Notes: generated from the letters alone by a model not told the origin. A stretch of DNA of 64,000 bases from JBARKJ01 sp963698885 (GCA_963698885.1 CAVOSJ010000003.1:1-64000), one strand, 5' to 3'; counted from the first letter of the stretch, positions 30,145 to 40,776 are shown. Numbers and translations: made by a program.

Positions 30145-32066
30145 ATGATAAAATACGCGCTGATTCCTCTTCTACCGTTGACGGCCTTCATCGTGTCCGG
30201 ACTGTTCGGGCACTGGCTGAAGGAAAAGGCAAAGTGGCCGCCGATAATCGCGGTGCTGGCGTCGTTTGCGCTGTCCGTATCCACGCTTTTCGACGTCATG
30301 GGCGGGCAGACCGTCAACGCCGTCCTGTACTCCTGGATCGTATCTGGCAATTTCGACGTCCATATCGGGTTCAAGATCGACCAACTGACCGCCGTGATGC
30401 TCATCGTCGTCACCACGGTCAGCTCGCTCGTCCATATATATTCCACCGGCTACATGCACGGGGACAAGGGATATCCGCGCTTCTTCTCCTACCTCGCCCT
30501 GTTCACGTTCTCCATGCTGATGCTCGTCATGGCGGACAACTTCCTCCAGCTTTACGTGTTCTGGGAGGCGGTCGGCCTTTGCTCCTACCTCCTTATCGGG
30601 TTCTGGTACGAGAAGAAGTCCGCGTCGGACGCGGGCAAGAAGGCGTTCATCGTGAACCGGGTCGGCGACTTCGGCTTCGGCCTCGGCGTGATGCTGATAT
30701 TCATAACCTTCGGCACGCTGAACTACGACGCGGTCTTCGCGGCCGTGCCGTCCCATGTCGGGCAGATGGTGAACATCCTCGGACACACCTACAGCCTGTA
30801 CACCGTCATCGCGCTCCTGCTCTTCATGGGAGCGGTAGGGAAGTCCGCGCAGCTTCCGCTGCATGTCTGGCTGCCGGACGCGATGGAAGGCCCCACCCCG
30901 GTCTCCGCACTGATCCATGCGGCGACTATGGTGACCGCGGGCATATTTATGGTGGCCCGCTGTCACGCGATATTCAACGAGTCCCAGACCGCGCTTGACG
31001 TCGTCACCTGGACCGGAGGCATAACTGCGATTTTCGCGGCGACCATCGCGCTGACACAGTTCGACATAAAGCGCGTCATCGCTTATTCCACCATAAGCCA
31101 GCTCGGATATATGTTCGTCGGCCTGCGGCGTGGGCGCATATGCGGCGGGCATATTCCACCTGATGACGCACGCGTTCTTCAAGGGCCTTTTGTTCCTGGG
31201 CGCGGGCAGCGTAATCCATTCGCTCTCAGGCGAGCAGGACATGCGCAAGATGGGCGGCCTTGCCGGGAAGATCAAGTGGACTTACATCACCTTCCTCGCG
31301 GCCTCCATATCCATATCCGGCATTCCTCCCTTCGCGGGCTTCTTCAGCAAGGACGAGATACTCTGGAAGGCGTACAGCTCGCCGGGCGCGGGCCATGCGG
31401 TTTATTACCTCCTGGCGCTTGCCGCATTCCTGACCGCGTTCTACTCGTTCAGGCTCATTTTCATGACTTTCCATGGCAAGTCCAACGTGGACCACGAGGT
31501 CTCGCACCACGTCCACGAATCGCCGCCGAACATGCTGGTCCCCCTGATAGTCCTGGGCGTGCTTGCGGTGGTCGCCGGTTTAGTCGGAGTGCCGGAGGTG
31601 CTGGGCGGGCGGAAACGGTTTCCAGCAATTCATGTCGGGCGTATTCGGCACGGAGACGGCTGAAGCCGCACCCGCGGGCCTGGAGATGACCATGATGGCC
31701 GTCTCCGTCCTTATCGGAGTGTCCGGAATTGCGCTTGCCTGGTTCATGTACATCGTGAAGCCGGACCTGCCCGGCAAGGTTGCGAAGGCTTTCGGCCCCA
31801 TACATACGCTCTTGTACAACAAATATTATGTCGATGAAATTTATAACTTCGTGTTCGTCGACTCCATCAAATGGGCGTCCACGCATATCTTCTGGAGCAT
31901 AGTGGACGTAGGGATAATAGACGGGTTCGTCAATGCGGTCGCCTCCCTGGTGGAGGCGATGAGCCGGGTGCTCCGGAGGCTTCAGACCGGCTACTACAAC
32001 CACTACGCCTTCGGGATGGCATTCGGCGTCTTAGTGGTCGTCGGAATTTACCTGTTCGCCAGATAA
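30145..32066 (+). CDS. nuoL: NADH-quinone oxidoreductase subunit L
   Basis: About 640 residues when joined: a Mrp-type antiporter subunit with the long lateral C-terminal helix. The proton-path segments PTPVSALIHAATMVTAG and ISQLGYMFVGLG are visible. Two extra bases break the frame, one near 31120 (restoring GLGVGAYAAGIFHL) and one near 31610 in GGGCGGGCGG (restoring GGGNGFQQFMSG). Both lie in conserved or continuous sequence, so a sequencing error is likelier than loss of a core subunit. Confidence 0.93.
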
Positions 32067-32104
32067 ATTTGCCATAAATGTGATAGACAAAAGGGGATAA
32101 CCAG

Positions 32105-33630
32105 TTGACCGGATACACACTGAACAGCATGGGCTACCCGATTTTAAGCCTCGTCTGTTTCCTGCCTTTAATCGGGGCGATAGCGATTATCCTTCTGGGC
32201 AAAAACGACACCGTGTCCAAATGGATGGCCCTGATAACCTCCGGGATAACCTTCCTGGTCTCGATCCCGCTGGTCACGAACTTCGACCGGGCCACGTCCA
32301 ATATGCAGTTCGTGGAGCAAAAGGGCTGGATACCGTCCTGGCACGTGAACTACATCGTCGGCGTGGACGGCATTTCCGTCCTGCTGGTCCTGCTCACAAC
32401 GCTTTTGTCCGTCATCTGCGTCATATCCTCCTGGAAGGCGATAACCGTGAAGGTCAAGGAGTATATGATCGCGCTCCTGCTTCTGGAGACGGGGATGGTC
32501 GGCGTCTTCATTGCGCTGGACCTCTTCCTGTTCTATATCTTCTGGGAGGCGATGCTCATCCCGATGTTCCTCCTCATCATCATATGGGGCGGGCCGCAGG
32601 AAGATGTACGCCGGCCTTAAATTTTTCCTGTATACCCTGGCCGGGAGCGTGCTGATGCTTGCTGGGCATAATCGCGCTGTATTACCAGGGCGGGCACACC
32701 TTCGAGATCGTAAAGCTTATGGGCCGGCATTTCCCGCCGGTGTTCCAGTACTGGACGTTCCTGGCGTTCTTCATCGCGTTCGCGATAAAGGTCCCGATGT
32801 TCCCGTTCCACACCTGGCTGCCGGACGCGCACGTCGAGGCCCCCACGGCGGGCAGCGTCATCCTTGCGGGCGTCCTCCTGAAGATGGGCACCTACGGTTT
32901 CTTGAGGTTCAACCTGCCGATGTTCCCGGATGCGACACTGCATTTCACACCGGCCATCCTGGTCCTGTCGGTGGTGGCGATAATCTACGGCGCGCTAGTC
33001 GCCATGATCCAGAAGGACCTGAAAAAATTGATTGCCTACTCCTCCGTCAGCCACATGGGTTTCGTGACGCTGGGCATTTTCGCCTTCACCCGGCAGGGCA
33101 TGGAGGGCGGGATACTCCAGATGCTGAACCACGGCGTTACCACCGGCGCCCTCTTCCTCTGCGTCGGGATCATCTACGAGCGCACGCATACCAGGATGAT
33201 AGCCGATTTCGGCGGGCTTACCAAGAGGCTCCCCATATACGCCGCGTTCTTCATGATATTTACCCTGTCCTCGCTCGGGCTTCCCGGGATGAACGGGTTC
33301 ATCGGCGAGTTCCTGATACTGCTTGGCGCGTTCACCACCCAGAGGATCTACGCCGTAATCGGCACCATGGGCATAATACTCGGCGCGGCCTACATGCTCT
33401 GGATGTACCAGCGCGTGATGTTCATGGAGCTTAAGCCGAAAAACGAGAAGCTTATCGACCTCTCGTGGAGGGAAGCCGTCACTCTCATACCGCTCGCGGT
33501 GTTCGTTTTCTGGATCGGCATCTTCCCCAACCCGTTCCTGGGGATAATGCACGAGACGGTAAGGCACCTGCTGGAGCAGGTTAACGGGACGCAGAACGTC
33601 GCGTCCTTTGCCGCTTTCCCGAAATTTTAG
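32105..33630 (+). CDS. nuoM: NADH-quinone oxidoreductase subunit M
   Basis: About 508 residues when joined, a second antiporter-like subunit (FYIFWEAMLIPMFLLI, FPFHTWLPDAHVEAPTAGS). Two extra bases, near 32593 and 32656, displace only a short piece that reads RKMYAGLKFFLYTLAGSVLM in the middle frame. TTG start at 32105. Confidence 0.93.
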
Positions 33631-33641
33631 AGGAGCAATAT

Positions 33642-35088
33642 ATGCCGATGATCTCTACAGCCGACCTGACAGCCATCTCACCTGAGATCATCGTGGTATG
33701 CTCGGCGATGGCGGTCCTCCTTCTGGGGCTTTTCGTCAAGAAGGAGTGGCGCTTCCTGCTGGGGTACTTCTCTGTGGCCGGGGTTGTCGCCGCGGCGTTC
33801 CAGAGCTGGGCCATGAGGTCTGTCGTACACAGCGCATTCTTCGGGATGTTCGTGCTGGACGGCTACGCGACTTATTTCAAGATGGTGTTCTACATCGCCG
33901 CGTGCAATAGCGCTCCTTATCTCCATAAGCTTCGTGAAGACCGAGAAGATAGAGCGGGGCGAGTATTACAGCCTCATGCTCTTCGCCACCGCAGGGATGA
34001 TGGTCATGGCCTCCGGCTCCGACCTGATATCCATCTACCTGGGCATCGAGCTGATGGCGCTTTCGATATATATCCTGGCGGGTTTCATCAGGAAGTCCCT
34101 GCGCTCCAACGAAGCCGCGCTGAAGTACTTCCTGCTGGGGGCGTTCTCCTCCGGGATACTGCTCTACGGCATAGCGTTGATCTACGGCATCACCGGCACC
34201 ACGAACCTAAGGGACATCGCGGCGTTCGTCCAGACGGGGACGTTCAGCAAGCCTGCCCTCGTCCTCTCCATGATATTGCTGACGGCGGGTTTCGGCTTCA
34301 AGGTCGCGGCTGTTCCTTTCCACATGTGGACGCCGGACGTCTATGAAGGCGCGCCGACCTCCGTGACCGCTTTCATGTCCGTCGGGCCGAAAGCCGCCGC
34401 GTTCGCGGCATTCCTCCGCGTCTTCGTCACCGCGCTGCCCGGCATACAGGCGGACTGGACGATTATCATCGCCACTCTGGCGATACTTTCCATGCTCATC
34501 GGGAACGTGGTCGCCATCTCCCAGACGAACATCAAGAGAATGCTGGCGTATTCCAGCATCGCCCATGCCGGCTACGCGCTGGTCGGCTTCGCCGCGGGCG
34601 GCAAAGAGGGCATCTCCAGCGTAATGACGTACCTGCTGATATACGCATTCATGAACCTTGGCGCGTTCGGCATGGTCGTGGCCCTCTCAAGGGGCGGGAT
34701 GACCGGCGAACGAATCGAGGACTTCGCGGGCCTGGCCAAAAAGAACCGCATGGCGGCGCTTTTGATGCTGATATTCATGTTCTCGCTGGCGGGCATCCCG
34801 CCGACCGCCGGGTTCATCGGAAAGTTCAATATCTTCATGGCCGCCCTGAACTCCGGGTTCCTGTGGTTGGCGCTGATAATGGTGGCGATGAGCACGGTCT
34901 CGGCGTTCTTTTACCTGCGTGTCGTTATGGTGATGTACATGAAGGAGCCTGAGGACGAGCGCAAGGTCTCTCCGAACCTTTCCATGTACACGGCGATGGC
35001 CGTGGCCGCGTACGCCGTCCTGTATATCGGGATGAACCCTTACGGGGTCTTAAACTTCGCTGTAAAATCCGTGTCCGGGCTGATGTAG
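33642..35088 (+). CDS. nuoN: NADH-quinone oxidoreductase subunit N
   Basis: About 482 residues when joined, the third antiporter-like subunit (FKVAAVPFHMWTPDVYEGAPT, lysine-bearing helices). One extra base near 33903 splits it after the first 88 residues; the continuous reading passes through ALLISISFVKTEKIE. It is the last gene of the nuo operon. Confidence 0.93.
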
Positions 35089-35187
35089 GAAAACACGCCG
35101 TCATTTCGCGCCTTCTTTCTTCATAACCAATTTAAACTAACGGTAAAAGGCTTTAAAATCAAAGGGAATTCAGACTTTCTCCAAAAC

Positions 35188-35217
35188 TTGACATAAGGCT
35201 CTCTACAGCGCTATAAT
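35188..35217 (+). promoter_or_regulatory. Near-consensus sigma70 promoter of a non-coding region
   Basis: A perfect TTGACA (35188-35193) and a perfect TATAAT (35212-35217) with an 18-bp spacer. No open reading frame follows for 480 bp, which points to an RNA gene. Confidence 0.75.
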
Positions 35218-35223
35218 TTAAAT

Positions 35224-35693
35224 AGAGCAGATGATAGCTCGATTGATCTTTGATAAAAATTCTCTGCGGTGCAGGAATGGCGGCTTCTGCTTTTCTCTTG
35301 CAGTTCATAAAAATGGGGGCCTCTGCACGGGGTTGATTCGCCCGTCTCTTGCCTCCTTTCGGGGCGGGTGAAGAGCTACTGGCGGGGTCCCCATAATCAA
35401 TGAATGATGCGTCAGAAAAGGCTATTAGCCTAAGCCTTTGTCGCAGGGAATAAATAATTGGGGATAGGATCAGGAAGGTCTAAAAGGGAGGTGAACAAGG
35501 TCCTTCAAAAACATTCTATCCTCAAGGATTAATAAACAATATACCGCGCTGGTTCACGCTAGTGAACGTTAAGTTACTCATCCGTAGGGCGCGTAACACC
35601 GCCTCAAAGCGTGGCAGGCCGAGCCTTTTAAGGCATCAAAAATGACCTGTTGCTGACGGATTGGGAAAAAAGAACGTAGCGCGGTATTTTTTT
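35224..35693 (+). ncRNA. Candidate structured non-coding RNA, unassigned
   Basis: Between nuoN and a convergent thioesterase gene lies a 614-bp stretch without plausible coding sequence. It begins with a near-consensus promoter and ends in a T run. A 10-bp perfect long-range stem pairs ATACCGCGCT (35541-35550) with AGCGCGGTAT (35678-35687), whose 3' arm runs straight into seven T. Inside are a hairpin GTTCAC/GTGAAC (about 35553-35568) and ATCCGT pairing with ACGGAT. Upstream, AGGAT..GAAGG pairs with CCTTC..ATCCT (about 35466-35518). The RNA may be about 470 nt, or only the 150-nt 3' module. I found none of the RNase P, tmRNA, SRP or common riboswitch signatures. A divergent 6S-like RNA is not excluded. 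Confidence 0.55.
35678..35693 (+). terminator. Terminator of the candidate RNA (3' arm of the closing stem)
   Basis: AGCGCGGTAT followed by seven T. The 5' partner is 128 nt upstream, so the closing stem of the RNA doubles as the termination signal. Confidence 0.5.
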
Positions 35694-35702
35694 GTGTCGG
35701 CG

Positions 35703-36112
35703 TTATTTTTTGAGTAGTTCCAGAAGCCATGCGGGCGGCCTGACAGGTTTTCCCTGCCTGTCAACGAATGCATGTTGCGTCATCCCTTGGGCAAGCTTAT
35801 CGTTATCCCGCAGTATCTCGTATTCAAATCCCAGCCGAACTCCCTTGCATTCTGAAACCGCGGTCCTGATTGTGAGCAGGTCGTCGTATCGCGCCGATTT
35901 CAGGTACTTGCATGACGCCTCGATCACCGGGAGGTAATACCCCTCGTCTTCCAGCTCTCTGTATGGCCTGCCGAGGGAGCGTATCAGCTCCGTCCTGCCG
36001 ATTTCAAAATAAGTCAGGTAGTTGCCGTAATAGACAAAACCCATCTTGTCCGTCTCGGCGTAGGTTACACGGTGCGGAAATCGAAGCCATCTACGCCCCC
36101 CTGAAATTCCAT
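35703..36112 (-). CDS. Acyl-CoA thioesterase, 4HBT hotdog family
   Basis: About 136 residues when joined. The core TYAETDKMGFVYYGNYL is the active-site region of YbgC-type thioesterases, which hydrolyse acyl-CoA or acyl-ACP. The likely start is ATG 36112 (MEFQGG...), but one base seems to be missing near 36070, so only residues from MGFVYY on (36044) are read in frame as sequenced. It lies downstream of era and is convergent with the candidate RNA. A second, diverged member of the family is at 44815. Confidence 0.8.
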
Positions 36113-36163
36113 CAGCCTGCGTACCGGGTAAGCTTTACTAGGCTTTACCAGCAGGACGCGCAT

Positions 36164-37060
36164 TTACTTGTAGCCCATTTCCCTTAAAGCGCCCGGCTTC
36201 TCGCGCCAGTCCTTCTTCACTTTTACCCAGAGTTCCAGGTATATCTCGGAGCCGAGCAGCCGCTCGATATCCTTCCTTGCCGCCTGGCCGATCTTTTTAA
36301 GCATCTGTCCGTTCGCGCCGATTATGATTCCCTTGTGCGAGTCCTTTTCGACATAGATATCCGCGCGAGTATATATTTTATCGCCATGCTCCTTCATCTC
36401 TTCCACGAGGACCGCCGTCGAATACGGCACCTCGTCCTTTGTCATCCGGAATATCTTCTCCCGGATAATCTCGGCGGCTATAAACCTCTCCGGCTGCTCC
36501 GTCATCTCGTCTTCAGGATAATATTGCGGCCCTTCGGGGAGATAATCGATTATGGTCTTCCTAAGGTCGGGCAGGTTCTTTCCTTTAAGCGACGAGACGG
36601 GGATTATTTCCGCAAAATCATATATGGAAGAATATTTATTTATGAGCGGAAGGAGCGCGTCCTTCTGCACCAGGTCTATCTTGTTTATTACGAGGAAGAC
36701 CTTCGTCCTCAGGCCCTTCAGGAATTCGATTATCTCTTTCTCGGCCTCGCCCGGATTTTTATCCGCCTCCGCCATGAACAGCACGATATCGACTTCCGAG
36801 CACGCCTCTTTCGCCACCTTCACCATATACTCGTTCAGGCGGCCTTTCGGCTTGTGCAGGCCCGGCGTGTCCAGGAATATCACCTGCGCCTCGTCGGGCA
36901 GGGTGAGGATGCCTGTCACGCGGTTCCGGGTGGTCTGGGGTTTATCGGATACGATGGAAATCTTCTCCCCGACAAGCGCGTTTAAAAGGGTGGATTTCCC
37001 TACGTTCGGTCTCCCGATAATCGACACGAACCCGGAGTAAAATGCTTTTTTCATTTCCAT
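36164..37060 (-). CDS. era: GTPase Era
   Basis: 298 residues: an N-terminal GTPase domain (GRPNVGKST, DTPGLHKP, NKID) and a C-terminal KH domain with GIIIGANGQMLKKIG. Era binds 16S rRNA for 30S assembly. An ATG two codons downstream (37054) is an equally good start. Confidence 0.97.
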   Translation of the reverse strand: MEMKKAFYSGFVSIIGRPNVGKSTLLNALVGEKISIVSDKPQTTRNRVTGILTLPDEAQVIFLDTPGLHKPKGRLNEYMVKVAKEACSEVDIVLFMAEADKNPGEAEKEIIEFLKGLRTKVFLVINKIDLVQKDALLPLINKYSSIYDFAEIIPVSSLKGKNLPDLRKTIIDYLPEGPQYYPEDEMTEQPERFIAAEIIREKIFRMTKDEVPYSTAVLVEEMKEHGDKIYTRADIYVEKDSHKGIIIGANGQMLKKIGQAARKDIERLLGSEIYLELWVKVKKDWREKPGALREMGYK

Positions 37061-37067
37061 CTTTTTT

Positions 37068-37666
37068 TTATTTCCATCTCTTGTATAAATTATTGTCTAT
37101 TCCCAGCAGGTCCAGCGCCCGCCCGGCCAACTGGTCTATTATATCCTGAATCGTCTTTGGTTTGTTGTAAAATCCGGGCATGGCGGGGAGGATATGGACG
37201 CCCAGGCGGGCAAGTTTCAGCATGTTCTCCAAGTGTATCGCGGAAAGCGGCGTCTCGCGCGCCATGAGCACCAGCGGGCGGCGCTCCTTCAGCATCACGT
37301 CCGCCGCGCGTTCGATCAAGTTATTCGCGTATCCGTTTGCGACTCCGGCAAGGGTCTTCATGGAGCACGGCGCGATTACCATCCCGGCCGTCCCGAAGGA
37401 GCCGCTCGCAATCGGCGCGTACAGGTCGTCTTCGGGATAGAAGCTGAGCAAATCATGCTTGAGCTTCAAGGCGTCCGCGATTATCTTCGCGGCGGCGTTT
37501 CCGCCCTTCCGGAGATATCCACGCCCGTCTCGTCTTTCATTATAGAGACGCCTTCGCGGCTCGCGGTGATTATCACTTCATGCCCCGCATCCGCAAGCCC
37601 GCGAATAACCGCAAGCCCGTACGCGCTCCCGGAAGCCCCGCTGACTGCAACGATATATTTAGACAT
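37068..37666 (-). CDS. ubiX: UbiX-like flavin prenyltransferase
   Basis: UbiX makes prenylated FMN, the cofactor of UbiD decarboxylases. The N-terminal piece shows VAVSGASGSAYGL, and the C-terminal piece GTAGMVIAPCSMKTLAG and RETPLS, all family motifs. One base appears to be missing near 37500 (continuous reading ...NAAAKIIADALKLKHDLL), giving about 199 residues, the normal length. With ubiA and ubiD nearby it probably serves menaquinone synthesis by the futalosine route (MqnM-type). Confidence 0.92.
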
Positions 37667-37674
37667 AAGATGGC

Positions 37675-37716
37675 ACCCTCACCCCCGACCCCTCTCCCGT
37701 AAAGGGCGAGGGGAGA
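37675..37716. repeat. Intergenic CCCTCACCC/CCCTCTCCC-type repeat between ubiX and ubiA
   Basis: The stretch CACCCTCACCCCCGACCCC followed by TCTCCC, a short spacer and GGGCGAGGGG forms an imperfect palindrome. Units of this kind (often mistranslated as HPHPRPLSRKGRGE) are widespread intergenic repeats in bacteria. Confidence 0.75.
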
Positions 37717-37722
37717 AAAAAG

Positions 37723-38577
37723 TCACTTTATAAATACCGCGCCCGCCGTGAAGATGAATATCGTGACGCTGATGTAGCCGTTCATGTTGAAGAACGCCGC
37801 GTCCAGCTTCCTTAAATCCCCGCCACGGATAAGCATATGCTCATACACCAGCATACAAGACGCCGCGAACACTCCTATGAGATAAACGAAATTGAGCCCC
37901 AGAAGCCTGTATATCGCGAGAAGCCCGGCTATCGCCAGCGCGTGCAGGAGGCGCGAAACCCATAAGGATTTATTTATCCCAAGATAACGCGGGATGGAGT
38001 GCAGGCCCTCGTTTCTGTCGAACTCCAAATCCTGCAGGGCGTACAGGATGTCGAACCCGGCGACCCACGCAAGGACCGACAGCGCGAGGATAACGACCGG
38101 TAAATCGATCGTCCCCCGGATTGCGGCCCACGCGCCGACCGGGGCAAGGCCGAGCGCAAGGCCCAGGAAGAGGTGCGATGCCCATGTGAAGCGTTTCGTG
38201 ACGGAATAAAAAGTCAGGACGGCTATCACCACCGGCGAGAGTTTGAAACATAAAGGGTTCAGCATATATGCCGCCAGCACCAGCAGGGCGTATGACACCA
38301 GGCTGAATATCCCGACCTGTGCCTTTGTCAGGAGTCCGGCAGGTATCGCGCGCGTCTTCGTCCTCGGGTTCCGGGCGTCTATCTCCGCGTCCAGCAGCCG
38401 GTTCATCCCCATCGCGCCGGAGCGCGCGCCGACCATCGCGACCATTATCCAAAGTATCTGCCGCCACGACGGAAGCCCCTGCGCCGCAAGCACCGCGCCC
38501 GTGAACGCAAACGGCAACGCGAATATCGTGTGCGGGAACTTTATCATCTCAAGGATTATTTTGATGCGCTTGATCAT
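37723..38577 (-). CDS. ubiA: UbiA-family prenyltransferase
   Basis: 284 residues, eight or nine membrane helices. The two Asp-rich prenyl diphosphate sites are NRLLDAEIDARNPRT and YALQDLEFDRNEG. It attaches a polyprenyl chain to an aromatic acid; with UbiD and UbiX around it the likely role is the MqnP-type step of futalosine-derived menaquinone synthesis. Its start overlaps the vapC stop by ATGA. Confidence 0.93.
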   Translation of the reverse strand: MIKRIKIILEMIKFPHTIFALPFAFTGAVLAAQGLPSWRQILWIMVAMVGARSGAMGMNRLLDAEIDARNPRTKTRAIPAGLLTKAQVGIFSLVSYALLVLAAYMLNPLCFKLSPVVIAVLTFYSVTKRFTWASHLFLGLALGLAPVGAWAAIRGTIDLPVVILALSVLAWVAGFDILYALQDLEFDRNEGLHSIPRYLGINKSLWVSRLLHALAIAGLLAIYRLLGLNFVYLIGVFAASCMLVYEHMLIRGGDLRKLDAAFFNMNGYISVTIFIFTAGAVFIK

Positions 38578-38948
38578 TTCTTTTTGATGAAGATTACATT
38601 ATCCAGTTTTTCAAAATGGGAATCGCTTGTCACAACCTTGCAGCCATGTTCAAAAGCCGTAGCATATATTATCGCATCCGCCATTGCCAAAGAATGTTCG
38701 ATACTGAAATCGGCGGCGGTCAGAGCAATTTTTTCGGTAAGCGGTATGATTTGAGTATTTTGAATTTGTCCTGCCGCAATCAGTACCTCTTCTTCGTCAT
38801 AGTTTTGCCTCAGCTTTTTATAAACCTCATAAAGAACTATGGATGGCGTAATAATCTCAGCCTTATTTTTGAAATATTGTTCAACCTGTGCTCTCATCGG
38901 GCTATCGGAGAGATATTCGAGCCAGACGGAAGAATCAAGCAGGATCAA
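38574..38948 (-). CDS. vapC: PIN-domain toxin, VapC type
   Basis: 124 residues. The conserved acidic residues of PIN ribonucleases are seen in LLDSSVWLEYL, in the central IVLYEVYKKL, and in MADAIIYATA followed by VTSDSHF. It would cleave RNA when free of its antitoxin. It overlaps vapB by ATGA on one side and ubiA by ATGA on the other, so the toxin is translationally coupled to a biosynthetic gene. Confidence 0.9.
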   Translation of the reverse strand: MILLDSSVWLEYLSDSPMRAQVEQYFKNKAEIITPSIVLYEVYKKLRQNYDEEEVLIAAGQIQNTQIIPLTEKIALTAADFSIEHSLAMADAIIYATAFEHGCKVVTSDSHFEKLDNVIFIKKK

Positions 38949-39154
38949 TAGCGGTCCTCATGCTCGCGGTAATTCGAAATGTCCATGCCTTTGAACATCC
39001 CCATCAGATTCTTGAGAGGCATCTCAGGGACCATGTGTATAACGCCTTTTTTAAAGATAAAGATAATCTTCTGCCCGCTTTTTATTCCCGCCTGTTCTCT
39101 TATCTCTTTTGGAATAACTATTTGATATTTTGGGGAAACGATGGCCGTGCTCAT
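38945..39154 (-). CDS. vapB: AbrB/SpoVT-type antitoxin, VapB
   Basis: 69 residues. The N-terminal swapped-hairpin motif VSPKYQIVIPKEIREQAGIKSGQ is typical of AbrB-like antitoxins; the C-terminus is charged and probably wraps around VapC. GGAGG precedes the ATG. A dyad overlapping the promoter's -10 suggests autorepression. Confidence 0.92.
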   Translation of the reverse strand: MSTAIVSPKYQIVIPKEIREQAGIKSGQKIIFIFKKGVIHMVPEMPLKNLMGMFKGMDISNYREHEDRY

Positions 39155-39189
39155 TCCGGGGCCTCCTAATTTTCATACATTTATAGTAT

Positions 39190-39228
39190 CGATAGGTATA
39201 TCGTAATACTAATGAGCTAAAAAGTCAA
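39190..39228 (-). promoter_or_regulatory. vapBC promoter with overlapping inverted repeat
   Basis: On the minus strand TTGACT (39223-39228) and TACGAT (39200-39205) are 17 bp apart. The dyad CGATA-N4-TATCG (39190-39203) overlaps the -10 element, a usual place for a VapBC operator. Confidence 0.6.
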
Positions 39229-39235
39229 CAGGCCG

Positions 39236-40705
39236 TTACAATCCCAATCCGCCCCACTTCTCATCTACCCGCTTTATCACTTCCGGGTCCATCTTTATCT
39301 CGTCGGGCCATTCGCGGGTGAAGCCTTCGCCGGGCCATTTCTTCGTGGCGTCGATGCCCATTTTGGAGCCGTAGCCGAGTATCGGGCAGGCGTGGTCCAG
39401 CACGTCCATCGGGCCGTCCACGAATACCGTGTCGCGCCTCGGGTCCACGTGGTTCATCACTTTCCACGCGACCTCGGAGTAGTCGTGCACGTCCACGTCC
39501 TCGTCCACCACGATTATGAATTTCGACAGCATCATCATCCCCGTGCCCCAGATGTTATGCATCACCTTGCGCGCGTGGCCGGGGAAGGTTTTTTTAATTT
39601 TCACTATTACGTTATTGTGGAATACCCCTTCGACGGGGAGGTCTATGTCCAGTATGTCCGGGGCGATCATCTGGAGAAGCGGCAGGAAGATGCGCTCGGT
39701 CGCCTTGCCGATGTACGCGTCCTCCTGCGGCGGACGGCCCACGACTGTCGCGGGATAGATGCAGTCCTTCCTGTGCGTGACGCAGGTGACGTGGAAGACG
39801 GGATATAAATCCGCGAGCGAGTAATATCCGGTGTGGTCTCCGAACGGGCCTTCGACCCTGCGCTCGCCCGGCTCGACATATCCTTCCAGGACTATCTCCG
39901 CATGCGCCGGGACGCGGATATCCACCGTCTTGCACTGCACGACTTCCAGCGCCTCCTTCCGGAGGAAACCGGCGAACATATACTCGCCCACTATCGGCGG
40001 CAGGGGGGCGGTGGACGCATAAATCGTGGCCGGGTCCGCGCCGATGGCGACCGCGACCTCCATCCGCTTGCCCGCGCCCTCGTAATGCGCATAATGGCGC
40101 GCGCCGTCTTTGTGCTTGTGCCAGTGCATGCCCGTGGTGTTTTTGTCGAAGACCTGGACGCGGTACATGCCGAGGTTCGTGATCCCGGTTACCGGGTCCA
40201 CCGTCGCCACCATCGGAAGCGTAACGAACGGGCCGCCGTCGCCGGGCCAGCAGGTAAGGACCGGGAACTTCGTTAAATCAACCTCGTCGCCCGTGAGCAC
40301 GACTTCCTGGCACGGGGCCTTTTTCACGGTCTTCGGGAAATATGAAGAAATCTCGTTTAATTTCGGCAGGACGGAGAGCTTTTCCATGAACCCCGCGCCG
40401 GGGCCGGGAAATAGCTGGGTCGGGTCCGCTACGGCCTTTACGCGCACGCCTATCTCATCCAAGTTAGTAACCCCGAGCCCTAACGCCATGCGCTCCATGG
40501 AGCCAAGCGCGTTGGTCAGGACGGGGATGTTCGTACCCTTTACGTTCTCGAAGAGCAGGGCGGTGTTTTTAGCCCCTTTTTCCTTGGAAACACGGTCGGT
40601 TATCTCCGTTATCTCAAGGTACGGGTCAACTTCCGCCTTAATCCGCCGGAGCAGGCCGCGGGATTCCAGGGCCGTGATAAACTCGCGCAGGTCTTTATAT
40701 GCCAA
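39236..40705 (-). CDS. ubiD: UbiD-family decarboxylase
   Basis: About 489 residues. UbiD removes an aromatic carboxylate using prenylated FMN. The prFMN/metal-binding region (MHWHKHKDGARH near 190) and the Glu/Arg stretch GPFGDHTGYYS are visible. I chose TTG 40705 (MAYKDLREF..., GGAGG 4-8 nt upstream) over the TTG at 40717. It is the first gene of the minus-strand quinone run and probably the MqnL-type step of menaquinone synthesis. Confidence 0.93.
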   Translation of the reverse strand: MAYKDLREFITALESRGLLRRIKAEVDPYLEITEITDRVSKEKGAKNTALLFENVKGTNIPVLTNALGSMERMALGLGVTNLDEIGVRVKAVADPTQLFPGPGAGFMEKLSVLPKLNEISSYFPKTVKKAPCQEVVLTGDEVDLTKFPVLTCWPGDGGPFVTLPMVATVDPVTGITNLGMYRVQVFDKNTTGMHWHKHKDGARHYAHYEGAGKRMEVAVAIGADPATIYASTAPLPPIVGEYMFAGFLRKEALEVVQCKTVDIRVPAHAEIVLEGYVEPGERRVEGPFGDHTGYYSLADLYPVFHVTCVTHRKDCIYPATVVGRPPQEDAYIGKATERIFLPLLQMIAPDILDIDLPVEGVFHNNVIVKIKKTFPGHARKVMHNIWGTGMMMLSKFIIVVDEDVDVHDYSEVAWKVMNHVDPRRDTVFVDGPMDVLDHACPILGYGSKMGIDATKKWPGEGFTREWPDEIKMDPEVIKRVDEKWGGLGL

Positions 40706-40776
40706 AAAAGCCTCCAATTATTGGTCAAGAGGAGGAATTTCCTCCGGATGCTCGCTTAAAGCGCCTATCTCGCGCG

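Noticed and set aside
35224..35693. RNase P RNA, tmRNA, SRP RNA or a known riboswitch
   Set aside because: The conserved core motifs of these RNAs are not visible, and the element is not ahead of a gene it could regulate on the same strand.
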